From the NCBI GenBank assembly GCA_019973155.2, contig BPQB01000011.1, forward strand, positions 310,001 to 374,000: 64,000 bases of DNA, in the 5' to 3' direction. Shown here piece after piece: positions 1 through 9,712 of this stretch. A program made the position numbers and the translations under genes. The DNA is from Phanerochaete sordida (taxonomy: Eukaryota; Basidiomycota; Agaricomycetes; Polyporales; Phanerochaetaceae). The notes under the pieces were generated by a model, which was given only the letters and a program-made list of their open reading frames with translations, did no database searches and had not been told where the DNA came from. How positions within the stretch are numbered: position 1 is the first letter of the stretch; the number at the start of each line of letters is the position of its first letter.

Positions 1-178
1 AGCCATCGAGGTATGTATCAGACTGTCCAGCATCGCATTCATCTTGGGCGACTTAGCATGGTTATTATTCGGACATTACGGTACAGTATCTATTTACTAT
101 AGAACCGGTCAGAACTCTTTTGCGCGCTGATTGAACACGAAAGTACTCACGATGAGAATTCTTTTACGATGAAGCTCG

Positions 179-653
179 TCAAGGCATATCTCGATAGTCC
201 GGAGGCTTAGCCTCCGCATCGTATGGCGGGAGCTGCACCTGGTGCGACATTTCGCCTTCGGCCTCGACATCTTCATAAATTGGGCCTATGCCTGTGCTGT
301 AGGGCGGATAGGCGTGTACGTGTGCTGCTGGTACGTGCGCGAGCGACGGATCTCCCATGAACGACGAAGAGTGGTACATATGGGCCGGGACGTGGGGGGA
401 CTGCAGTGTGTATATGCGCGTGATTCGTCTACGGAAGGCTCTGTGTACGATAGTCAGCGGAAGCGAAAGAACGAGCAAGATTGAAACACACCCAATCACA
501 GCAATACCTATCAGCAGAACCACAGTAGCCACGATAAAGAGTCCAGTGAGCCCGCTCTGTGCGACTGATAATCAGCATGCCAACCCCGTATCGACAGAAC
601 GAACCACCTACAACCTGCGTCAAATCACGTCTACGCTGCGGTGCGCTTTGCAT
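179..653 (-). CDS. PY-motif single-pass membrane protein, copy A
   Basis: Predicted exons are 653-615, 556-492 and 440-179, giving 121 residues. The N-terminus is short and basic (MQSAPQRRRDLTQ). It is followed by one hydrophobic helix at about residues 17-34, a basic AFRRR stop-transfer patch and a polar tail. The tail contains GPIYEDV, a YxxPhi-like sorting signal, and ends LPPYDAEAKPPDYRDMP, with LPxY and PPxY motifs of the WW-domain-binding type. An uninterrupted frame would appear to extend the helix with a second hydrophobic run. That run is the predicted 51-nt second intron (491-441), because splicing it gives the same 65-nt helix exon and AxRRxR junction as copies D and E. A TATA-like sequence lies about 55 bp upstream. 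Function is inferred from motifs only; a ubiquitin-ligase adaptor is the best guess. Confidence 0.72.
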
Positions 654-1423
654 GTGCTACGAGCTGAGATCTATCATGTCGTGCGCGCAGCGGAGGACTG
701 AGGATGATATACAGCATGCGCCGGGCGCACGCCAGGCCCAGTCCGGGCTAGTCCTGCGCCTCCCCGGGTCGATCCGCCGAGAGCGGCGAGAGCGACGCGG
801 GCTGGAACCCCCAGAGAGAAGGTTGCGGGCAAGAGCCGGTTTTCCGTATCGCCGTATTGCGACAGGGTGCAGCAAGAGGGGGCATTGAAGAAAGTGCGAT
901 GCGGCGAGGTCATCCTCGGGATCGTCTCCAGGCTGGGGCCCAGGGTGGAGGGTCTGTTGGGCAAGGCAGCATCTGTGGACGCAATATACCGCGCGGGCAA
1001 GGCACGAGCTTAGCGCTTAGTGACTGACGCTCTTGTTTACGAGAAGCTAGCGGGAGGGAGGAGGAGAGAAGGCGCACCCGAGCGACGCTGGAGATGATAT
1101 CGTGACGTGACCGCGCTCACGTGCACGTCGTCACAGTGCCGGGGTTCGATCCGCCCACCGTCGTCGCGTTTGCTTGCTGGCCTCACCCAACTTATGCTGG
1201 CTGCTTCTTGCGTTTCGTATCCTACATCTTTATCAATATGCACAAATGTAATATCCTAACAGATATTATATAGCTGCTAAACTACAATATCAGCCTGAGG
1301 GACCGTTGCTGAACAACTCTCGAAGGCATTCTGTAACTTATACGCTGGTGAGGTCCATCTCATTCTCAGCAACTTGACCGAGGCATAGCTTACCTATATT
1401 TCTGACTGCCATCCTTACCAGAG

Positions 1424-1834
1424 CTACGAAGGAACGTCCCCATACTCCGGCGGCTTCGCCTCCGCATCGTAGGCCGGAAGCCGCCTCGCCTCGCGTCCAG
1501 GCGCAGCTTGGAGCTCAATGTTCTCGTATGCCTGCCCATGCTCCACGTCATACGGCGGGCTCTCGTGCAGGTGCGCCGCAGGCAGACGCGCCAAGACGCG
1601 TCCTACCGCACTCTCCGGACGAATCCACCCTCGACCAGAGGAACGCCCCCGCGCACCCGAGGCCGCCCTGCGTTCCGCTCTCCAGCGGCGAAACCTGCGT
1701 AAATATGTGAGGGGCCTGGCGATGATACACAGAGGTGAAAGGGCGTACCAGAGGATGAACAGCGTCAACATGCCGATGACAGCGATCGCGACGATTATGC
1801 CGAAGACGGCCTGGAGGCCAGTTGCTATCGCCAT
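1424..1834 (-). CDS. PY-motif single-pass membrane protein, copy B
   Basis: Predicted exons are 1834-1749 and 1694-1424 (118 residues). The ATG at 1834 is the first ATG after the upstream region; the frame continues further upstream but without an ATG. The helix (about residues 8-28, AVFGIIVAIAVIGMLTLFIL) is followed by FRRWRAERR. The tail has LARLPAAHLHESPPYDVE, then GQAYENI (YxxPhi-like), and ends LPAYDAEAKPPEYGDVPS. Unlike A, D and E there is no separate first exon: seven codons are fused directly to what is elsewhere the 65-nt helix exon. The 54-nt intron sits at the family's conserved phase-2 position after the helix. Copy C, about 1.4 kb away, is a tandem duplicate on the same strand. 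Function is unknown beyond the WW-ligand motifs. Confidence 0.75.
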   Translation of the reverse strand: MAIATGLQAVFGIIVAIAVIGMLTLFILWYALSPLCIIARPLTYLRRFRRWRAERRAASGARGRSSGRGWIRPESAVGRVLARLPAAHLHESPPYDVEHGQAYENIELQAAPGREARRLPAYDAEAKPPEYGDVPS

Positions 1835-2131
1835 TGCTGTCCGAAATCCGGGAGGGACCTCTGAAAGATTGCGTGTGAGCTGTGCGCTACCCAAATTCCA
1901 ATGGGAGCTGGCGTGGTGTGAGGTATAATGCGGTATGTTTTGCGTTGTGAGGATGTTTCTATTGGATGTCAGCCGTCGCTCATATACCTTGCACAGCGTG
2001 CGTCAAATCTTCCTCGGCCTGTATACCGGAGGTCCTGCCTCGCCGAGAGCATGCACAGTTGCGGGCGGATCCGCGCCGCCGGTGGGCAGAGTACAGACCG
2101 AGAGCGGGGCCATCGGTCTTCTCTGCAGAGC

Positions 2132-2142
2132 CAAGGTTTGAT
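2132..2142 (-). promoter_or_regulatory. Shared upstream element ATCAAACCTTG of copy B
   Basis: On the minus strand this reads ATCAAACCTTGGCTCTGC, about 300 bp upstream of the copy B ATG. The same 11-base core is found in the same orientation upstream of copies C, D, E and G. The binding factor is unknown. Confidence 0.5.
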
Positions 2143-2828
2143 TAGATTACAGGAGCTATCGCAGCAAGTCTACTAGTCGTATAGGTACCTCGCCGAGGCA
2201 GATAGCATCCCATAGCTCTCTGCTATCGTATCTCGTACCGCTGCGTGGTTCGTCTTATTCTAGCCCTCTTAGTCTAATATATCTCGATGTCGCACGCCGA
2301 CGGCTCGGAGGATAGAGTTATGGTAGAATATTTGCGAGCATCTGCTTTACTCCTATATTCCAGAGCCCTCGCAATGCTGATGCGGGGGTACAAGACCTTA
2401 GCTTTCGGGGCAGCGTCATGTAGGGCGCAAACGAAATACAGATATGGCGCAGCTCAAGCAGATAGAGGCGATTTATAATATTTTATATCCACGCCTGAGA
2501 GGTCCCACGCAAGCTCGTCGCAAACCTATCTATGCATTGCCTGCATATCACGAACATGAAGCACACGCGGTCCAGATGTCTCATGCTGACATACTCCGAA
2601 GAAATCCCTGGAAGTATTTGACAGCTGTAACGTAGGCAGACAAGCTGTTAATTGTCAATACTTGCCCGCGTTTATCCCCATGCAGCACTGGCCCGTCGCA
2701 AGAGCTCATGAGGCTGCACAACTCTAGAGGGCGTCCCAAAAGGTATACGCTGGTGAGATTCACCTCTATCCCAGCAACTTGGCTTACGCTTATCTCACAG
2801 ATCTAGCTGACTGACATCGTTTCCAGAG

Positions 2829-3226
2829 CTACGAAGGGACATCTCCGTAGTCCGGCGGCTTCACCTCCGCATCGTAGGCCGGGGGCCGCTCGCCTCGCGC
2901 GCACTGGAGCTCAATGCTCTCGTACGCCTGCCCCTGCTCCACATCGTATGTCGGGCACTCGTGCAGGTGCGCCGCAGGTAGACGCGCCAAGACGCATCCT
3001 GCCACACTCTCCGGGCGTGACCACCGCCGACTGGAGGAACACCCCTGCGCCCCCAACGCCGCTCTGCGTGCCACTCTCCAGCGGCGAACCCTGCGTCGAT
3101 TGGTGAGGGGCCTGACGACTGTATACAGAGGTGAAAGGCGTACCAGAGAATGAACAGCGCTGACTTCACGCAGAGAACAGCGATCGCGACGACTACGGCG
3201 AAGATGGCCTGGGGGCCAATGGCCAT
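2829..3226 (-). CDS. PY-motif single-pass membrane protein, copy C
   Basis: Predicted exons are 3226-3144 and 3090-2829 (114 residues). The reading frame changes in mid-gene, which first suggests a frameshift. The change falls inside a 53-nt intron (GTACGC to CGCAG) at exactly the position where copy B has a 54-nt intron, and splicing restores the B-like frame, so the gene appears intact. The helix IFAVVVAIAVLCVKSALFIL is followed by VRRWRVARR. The tail has GQAYESI and ends PPAYDAEVKPPDYGDVPS, so the first PY motif has become PPxY rather than LPxY. It is closest to copy B and probably arose by tandem duplication together with its upstream region. Confidence 0.7.
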
Positions 3227-3498
3227 TGCTGCACGGATTCCGGGAGGAGCCTCCGGACGAATGTGGGTGAGCTGTGCACTTCTCAAGTCTCGGTGGGAGC
3301 TGGTCCGAGGTGGAATGCGGTATGTTTTGTGTTGTGACGAGTTCCCTATTGAATGTCAACCGCCGCTCATATACCTTGCAGAAAATGCGTCAGATGCTGA
3401 TCGGCATGTGTAGCGAGAGGTCTTGTGTCGCAGAGAGCATGCGCAGCGGGTGGGGAGAGTGCAGGTCGAGAGCGGGCGGCCGGTCTGCTTTGCAGAGC

Positions 3499-3509
3499 CA
3501 AGGTTTGAT
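3499..3509 (-). promoter_or_regulatory. Shared upstream element ATCAAACCTTG of copy C
   Basis: Minus strand ATCAAACCTTGGCTCTGC, about 275 bp upstream of the copy C start. The extended match to copy B (GGCTCTGC after the core) reflects the B/C tandem duplication. Confidence 0.5.
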
Positions 3510-3950
3510 GAAGCTACAGCAGCCATTGCGACAATCACCAAAAGCCTCCGCCGTATCTCTAGGAAATCGAGCGGGCGGGGCGAGACGCGGCTCTCAGGCA
3601 TCTGTCAGGCTATCGGCTGACTCGTGAAACAGAGTACAGCTTTACCATGTTGAGGCAAGTCAAGCCAGGCGTGGAAGCGTCCCAGAAAGGCTCCGTGCAG
3701 GTATAATACTTCATATCCTGGAGTATTTTGGGATTGTGCACCGGCTCCGCCAATATCAGATGAACGCTAGCTGAGTGATGCGCATACGTTTCCCATTCGA
3801 ACAACGTGTATTGAATTGGCGTTCAAGTATAGGGCTGGACAATTAGTTTCTGAAGATATTCTACACTACCTGTGTATGTCGGTCAGCGTTCTACTCATAC
3901 GATACCAGCCAGAATGCACTTACCAAAGATCCTTCCAATCCACAGCTAGC

Positions 3951-4457
3951 TCACGACGCCACAGCCAAATATTTCGGCGGCTTCCCCTCCGCGTCGTACG
4001 CCGGGAGCTGCGTCGGCTCGCGGCGCACCGCGCCCTCGAGCACGAGGTCCTCGTACACGGGGCCGCGCCCAGCGTCATACGGGTCGCGCCCATCGCCATC
4101 CACGCTCTGCCAGTGCAGATGTGCAGGCGGCGGGTGCGCCAGTGACGCATGGGCACCGAGTGGCGGGCGCAGCGCCATCTGCGCCGGGGAGTAGTGTGAC
4201 GCTATTGCTGGGGCCAGCGCAGCTCTGTTGCGGCGGGCCCTGCAAAAAAGTCAGCAGGCGGCGGCAGGCCGTACAGCGGGAGTGAAGACGCACACGACGA
4301 CGCAGATCATGACGAACAGCGCGAGGACGGCCGCGACGAGGATCGCGGCGACGACGCTCTGTGGGCACGCGACTCAGCGGGCGCGCAGCGCAGGAGACGC
4401 GGGGGCACTGACGGTGGTGGTGATTTCACGTCGCGCGAGTTGGTGGGTGGGGGCCAT
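3951..4457 (-). CDS. PY-motif single-pass membrane protein, copy D
   Basis: Predicted exons are 4457-4413, 4358-4294 and 4239-3951, giving 132 residues; both introns are 54 nt. Exon 1 codes for MAPTHQLARREITTT. The 65-nt exon 2 codes for a helix SVVAAILVAAVLALFVMIC followed by VV, and exon 3 starts with ARRNR. The tail contains GPVYEDLVLEG, a YxxPhi-like signal, and REPTQLPAYDAEGKPPKY, the tandem LPxY and PPxY signature. It is nearly identical to copy E, about 9 kb away on the opposite strand, including intron positions and promoter. A TATATA lies at 4517-4522, about 60 bp upstream of the ATG. Both flanks of the helix are basic, so topology is not certain; a cytosolic tail is assumed because PY motifs act there. 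Confidence 0.78.
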
Positions 4458-4644
4458 GGTCACTTGGTCGTGTGCGGGACGTGTAGTTGCGAGCGCAGCC
4501 ATGCTCAGTCTGAGGCTATATACCACGGGTCCCGCCCTCGATGTTCCGAAGGGCTCCATGACGGACGCCCCGCTGCGCGAGAGCACGCGCCACCATGGCG
4601 GAGGAGCTCCGCCGGCGGACAAGGCGCCGCGGTAGCGCAGAGTG

Positions 4645-4655
4645 CAAGGTTTGAT
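4645..4655 (-). promoter_or_regulatory. Shared upstream element ATCAAACCTTG of copy D
   Basis: Minus strand ATCAAACCTTGCACTCTGCG, about 190 bp upstream of the copy D ATG and about 125 bp upstream of its TATATA. The longer match is shared with copy E and, with one change, with copy G. Confidence 0.5.
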
Positions 4656-4735
4656 TGAGGGACTTTGGCCGTGGGCCCGGCATCGTGGGGCGGGTTCTCG
4701 GCTATGCTGGAGAGGTGTCCTGCGTGAAGCGGCTT

Positions 4736-5411
4736 GTAAAAGACGACGCTGTCAGCAGTTTGACGGCTATGTGCTGCATCCTTTGGTAGAGCACAGGGCG
4801 CCCAGGCTAACTGACAGTCCTAGGCGCAGGAGAGGCTCTGGAAGAGACAAATGTCCCTTTCGCAGCTGGAGAACTTCTGAATACCATATGCAGCAGCAGC
4901 AACTTATGAGGTTGTCCACAGCACGTCTTTAGATAGGACGCTATAGCTTTGGTCAATGACGCAAAATTTCACTGAGGAACTGTGTCAACCTAGACGAATC
5001 TCGAGATGGGATTGGTGTACCTGGTTTGACACGGAGCGCGTCTCGCTTGGTGTAGAACGCAATGCAGCAATATCCGGGAATCATCTGGAGGCTCTGTTTG
5101 GTCTGAGATCTGATGTCCTCTGCACGAGCTTGATGGTGAGCCATGGTGGTCGCAGTGGGCCGGCGGGAGGACGCGAAGTCTAAACCGCAACCACTATCGG
5201 GGTCCGAGACGGACCCCAAGACGCTTATAACCGCCGGAGCGCGTGGCTTCTAGATCTGACTTTTGCTATTGGCTGGCACCTTGCCTCCGCCCGCGTCGAC
5301 GCGTCACGTCGCGTCCTCAATACATTGATGACATCACCGCCAGCCTTCAGCCCACATGGAGCCAGACTTGAGCTTGAGCTTGAAATCGAAGGAGGCGTAG
5401 CGCATCGACGG
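4736..5411. other. Gene-free spacer
   Basis: No open frame here has an ATG, plausible splice sites and protein-like composition. It lies between the end of the copy D/E duplicated block and the left terminal inverted repeat of the MITE-like element. Confidence 0.5.
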
Positions 5412-6203
5412 ATAAGATAGGGCTCATGCACAAGTCGCTACTATCACATGACTGTGACTGATGTGTGACACATTGGCTGAGCATGAGTGCATTCTCCCTC
5501 GCGTTGTGCCCGGCGCGTTCGCCATGACCACGTCGCTAAGCTCGGGTGTGAGCGTGCTGGTAGCAGCCTCGTTGGACCCTGTGCACGCTTTCTTGTGATC
5601 TTGGGGCTCGCCCCGGCCCTCATTCGCGGTCGAGAGCGTGTCTGGCGCGCTCGGACTATCGGGAGGCTCAGGTGCGGCGCAGCGTGTCTTGTGGCGTTGG
5701 AGGGTCTTTTCCAGTCGAAGAAGGCGCTGCATCGATGCTCTGTCGACTCGGGTAAGTGCTGGGCTTCTTCCGGCAGCACAGTTGCTTATGTCCTCGCATT
5801 CTCCTTGTCTAGGTTGTGTTCCCGGCATTTTGCCTCAGACACAGCCGTTTCTTCGACTTCTTCGTGCCAGACAGATGGCTTGAAGGATGTGCAATGGTGA
5901 TGATAGGCCATCTCGAGGGGTATTTGTCTGGGCACATGCTGAGCAGGACACTAGGATTATATTCGCGGTATGTTCGCGTAAATTCTTCATTACAACACAC
6001 GAAATAGCCAGTATTTTATTTCACACCCTACAAATCACTGGCCAGCTATTCCTGCTTCAGAAACAGGCGGTTTCGACAGCACCACGGCACCGTTCACGCG
6101 AGGAACAGCTGAGGCGTCGCGCGGATACACTGGCGCTTACCGTCACGGAGAGTCACTCCGAGCTCACGTGATAGTAGCGACTTGTGCATGAGCCCTATCT
6201 TAT
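5412..6203. mobile_element. MITE-like element with terminal inverted repeats
   Basis: The 39 bases at 5412-5450 (beginning ATAAGATAGGGCTCATGCAC) recur as an inverted copy at 6165-6203 with a single mismatch, close to the ends of a 792-bp segment. The interior has no transposase-like frame, so this looks like a non-autonomous DNA transposon or MITE. The ends contain TA, compatible with a TA target duplication, but the terminal palindrome hides the exact boundary. No second copy was seen in the window. Confidence 0.6.
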
Positions 6204-6284
6204 AAGGGCGAGGACCTCCGGTCAAGGCCTCGTAACGCACTCCGTGACTCCGCCCCCGGCCCCCGCCCTCCTCTTCTTCTCCCA

Positions 6285-6540
6285 TTCTATATAACATACT
6301 GCCCCTCCGTCTCTTGTATCTGCCAGCTCTTCTCGCACTCGCTTCTGTGACAGTTCACGACGTGAAGTCCCGAAGCCAACCCGAAGCATGGAAATGTAGG
6401 TAAGTGTGCGAAGGCCATCTCCCAGTGGACTGTGAAGCGATTTCATATTCATACGCAGATTGCTTCACATCGGACATAGAGGCCCTTCGCTCCGGAAGCA
6501 GAACACGGAAACGCTTGGAAGGTCTTTTTGACGACGACGG
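6285..6540 (+). promoter_or_regulatory. TATA promoter-like block with splice-like signals but almost no coding capacity
   Basis: A TATATAA at about 6289 follows a pyrimidine-rich tract. Downstream comes ATGGAAAT, a GTAGGT/GTAAGT donor-like sequence and an acceptor-like CGCAG about 65 bp later. Any resulting peptide would be under 30 residues. It could be the 5' end of a non-coding transcript or a decayed gene. Support is weak. Confidence 0.2.
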
Positions 6541-6997
6541 AACCCGACTGAGGCGGGGGCGAAGCGACGCATCAGCGTTGTGGCGTCGCTACCCGGTGAT
6601 CCGCCCCGAGACGCAGATAGCCGCGACGCTACCCTCGCTTTGTCCGAAGCTCGCTCGATATGACGGCCGCCGTTGTCTCAAACGGGGGTCAAAAGCTAAA
6701 GACATATCGCCGAGACCGATATGGCCTAGTGCACGCAGGGAAGCCGTTCGTGCGTGATTTCCGTTGCGACGTATTCACGGGGATCTAACCTTCGAGGCAA
6801 TCAATTGAGCACCTGTCATGAGTCATGCAGGCTCACGCAACCCACGGCCTCCGTGCATCCGCGAAGCCTTGTCCTCCCTCGACTTGCAGGCCTAGCCACG
6901 CTCCGGGGCGAACGGCAGGCGTCGCTCGGAGTGCGGTGCCGAGCAGCGAAACGAGGGAGCGGCGAATGGTCGGACGACCTCGAGCGAGACAGCCTAC

Positions 6998-7011
6998 GCG
7001 TGACGTCACGC
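6998..7011. promoter_or_regulatory. 14-bp palindrome containing a CRE/ATF core
   Basis: GCGTGACGTCACGC is a perfect palindrome around TGACGTCA, the ATF/CREB bZIP site. It lies about 210 bp upstream of the copy I start codon. Regulation of that gene by a bZIP factor is an inference. Confidence 0.4.
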
Positions 7012-7219
7012 AGGCTTGATGTCGTGCACGTGTCCGACGACCACCCTAAATTCCCGTGCTTCTCTCGCTTGCCCGGGCTTCGCAAGTGACTTCGCGGCGC
7101 GCGTTAGCGTGTCTGATAAAATTGCGCGAGGAGCGAGAAGCACGGCCCTAGGCGCTGCCCGTTTTCCTATATCTCCCCACACCCATGCGCCCCCGCCGCG
7201 CTCGACCTCCCCGCGGGCG

Positions 7220-7954
7220 ATGATCCCGTCCATGATCGACCCCCACGCCAACGACGGCCCCCAACAGCCCGCGACGCCGACCATGGACCTCCAGCAGCCG
7301 GGCGAGAGCCACCAGCGGACGGTCAGGGTGCGTGGGACGCACCGTGCCGCCAAAGTCCGACGCTCACGCTAGTCCTCGAAGGTCATCCTCGAGGTCATCT
7401 TCATCGCGACGGCCGTCTTCGTCCTGATCATGGCCTTACTTCTACGGTACGTCCCCATCGAACGCTCCCGCGAACCCCAATACTAAGCCGCGCGTAGCCT
7501 GATGTGCCTCCGCCGCGACCACCGCCCGCTCAAGGACTTCCTGCAGCCGCTTCCGCCCCCGTCAAACACAACAAGCGGGCGGCGGCGACACGACCGCGAA
7601 GCGTCGCCACACCCCTCGCACTCGACGACGCGCAGCGAGCAGATGCGCCAGCTCATCTTCCTGCCCACGCTCCCCATCCGCGCGCCACAGCACCCACCCG
7701 CAGCACACACGGTGCCCGGCGCACCCTCGCTCGCGTTCTTCCACGACGACCTCTCCGGGATTCCAGATCTGCGGCAGGCGGAGGTCACGCGACCGCCCGC
7801 GCGCAGGCCCGACGCGCTCTCGCGCTACGACACGAAGGACGCGCCGCCGAAATACGAGGACGCGGTGCTGCACTCGCCCAGCGCAAGCGAGGCGTCGTCG
7901 TCGAGCCGCCCGCCGGGCGCGTTGTGGGAGCTGAGGCGGAGCGTCAGCATGTGA
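7220..7954 (+). CDS. PY-motif single-pass membrane protein, divergent copy I
   Basis: Predicted exons are 7220-7321, 7382-7446 and 7498-7954 (207 residues; introns 60 and 51 nt). The proline-rich N-terminus ends in HQRT. It is followed by the helix VILEVIFIATAVFVLIMALL, coded by a 65-nt exon as in copies A, D, E, F and H. The phase-2 second intron is conserved, and the tail starts RLMCLRRDHR. The tail is longer than in other copies and Pro/Ser-rich, with one PY motif in KDAPPKYEDA; LPxY and YxxPhi are absent. Sequence similarity to the others is low outside the PY motif, so membership rests mainly on gene architecture. It may represent an older branch of the family, or an independent PY-motif protein. 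Confidence 0.65.
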
Positions 7955-9047
7955 GAGAGCCATCGCGCGAGTGTATGATTACGAGGACGCCATAGAGGGA
8001 TCGGCCGTGGACATACCTGTGCGTGGCGGGCTCTTCTTATTGTCGTGTGACTCGCTGACTATTGTACAGACTGTTTGTACTTTAGACCATCAAAATGCTA
8101 TACCCGGAATACAAGAGCAAACGCCGCGCCGTATCGAGCGCATATACCCACCTGGCACACGACGCGACGGACCGCCGACGCGCGGAGAAGGCTGACGTGC
8201 GAAGGATAGCGATACCCGTCAACCGTCAGCAGTCGTGCTGTTCACGACTTCGGACGCAGTCATAGAATGGGGGTCGTCCGAGCACTCGGAACACGAGCGC
8301 GCGCCTCGCAGCTACAGGCCGCGTCGATGCCCCCTTCGCGCGTGTTCGACATCAATCCTCGGCACACCGCAGACTCAGTCACCGGTACCGCACTCAATCT
8401 TACAAGCGTTTCGGCGGACTGGAGATGTTAGGAGGTCGTGTACATGCTGGCCCCCATTAGTGCGCCACTCTGCGCTCAGGCTCTGTATTCGGCCATAGGG
8501 ACCTCGGGCGCGCTTCGCGTCGAGCGTGCGGACGGGATAAAGTGCAACTCATTCTGTTACATACTCTCATGCAGCCATGTCCGACACCCTACTATTGGAT
8601 TATCTTCCCTTTTTCCATCTTCAAACCCCCCATGTTATGCATGATAGTGGAATGCTTGAATGCATACATCCAACCTCTGCTCTAGCGTCCGAGCCGAGTC
8701 TCTCATTCCCGGATGCCCATGCGTGTCATAGCACCAAAGAAGCTGATGGACGAGGTCTCTATCCGGCCACATAAGTAATCTTAATCAACGCTGACCGCTT
8801 GGATACAACTTGGTTTGCTGATTATTTGAACTCTGCTGTGAGCTGCGCGACACGTCCGTCTGCGACCCAGGCTCGACAAGTGATACATTCGCGATGTCGA
8901 TTGGCGTAGGATATCACGCATATTTCCAGGACAATATTTTTTATCCCGACATCTTCTTGACAATGAGAGCATCCTTCGACTCCTCGTCTTTCTGCTGCCT
9001 CCCCCGCTGCCTCGTTATCTAATCTCTCCTCGATGCCGTGATCGGAT
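7955..9047. other. Gene-free spacer
   Basis: Frames here are short and lack consistent splice signals or recognisable domains. I see no RNA gene or repeat. Confidence 0.45.
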
Positions 9048-9371
9048 CTAATCTGCGGACGAGTCGCGTCCGTCGTCCGAGGCGAGTCGCCCAAGCTCCA
9101 CACCCTGGGACGCATCGTCCTCGTTCTGCGCCAGCACCAGACCAACCCTGTACGTCTTCTTGCGGTCCTCCAGCGGGCACGAGTTCGTGGAATATCTTCG
9201 GCTGCTCGGCATCCTCGTTCGCATCTCTGGTCGCTCGTACGACTCCTCACTCCGGCAAACTCGACAACATGGTCTTCGCGCGGCAGGGCTGCTCGGCCTG
9301 GTCGCTGCGGATTCGACCGTCCTCCGCGTGTGATCGTTGAGGATGTGGAGGGCGGACGCTACAACGGCCAT
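9048..9371 (-). CDS. Doubtful small protein gene
   Basis: A 107-residue frame from an ATG at 9371 lies about 90 bp downstream of a minus-strand TTTTATATAC box. It is Arg-rich in the middle, with a CCRVCRSEE segment, and has an acidic end (VELGRLASDDGRDSSAD). A hydrophobic stretch (IAIIMLLPLVIFVSAW) lies just upstream in another frame, so an unrecognised splice could join a helix to this tail. No family is recognised. It could equally be chance. Confidence 0.22.
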   Translation of the reverse strand: MAVVASALHILNDHTRRTVESAATRPSSPAARRPCCRVCRSEESYERPEMRTRMPSSRRYSTNSCPLEDRKKTYRVGLVLAQNEDDASQGVELGRLASDDGRDSSAD

Positions 9372-9712
9372 GCCGAGACGAAAATAACCAGGGGAAGAAG
9401 CATGATGATGGCGATGACCTCAACCCCGCAGTCGCCTCAAGGCAGCGCTCTCCGTATATAAAACCGTTCCGGCTTGCAGTGCCCTTGTCCCCCGACACCT
9501 CCTCCGTATACCCTCCCTCCCTGTGCACCGCGCGCAGCGACCCACGACCTCGAACGACAGCAGCAACGACCAGGCACCAGGGCTAGACGCTCTGATCGAG
9601 GCTAGCGGAAAAGACCGAGTATAACAAGGGCCGACCATGTGCGTGCTGTTTTCTGCAGGCTTGACAGCGACCCTCACGCTCTTTGCTCCCCAGACCGCTC
9701 TCTGCACGCACG

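Noticed and set aside
441..491. Second hydrophobic segment (VSILLVLSLPLTIV) in copy A
   Set aside because: Conserved exon length and junction residues in the other copies indicate that these bases are intron 2.
1138..1162. GGTTCGATCC resembling a tRNA B box
   Set aside because: The flanking bases do not form a T stem, and no matching A box or acceptor stem could be found.
2829..3226. Copy C as a frameshifted pseudogene
   Set aside because: The frame change lies inside a 53-nt intron that corresponds exactly to the 54-nt intron of copy B; splicing restores the family frame.
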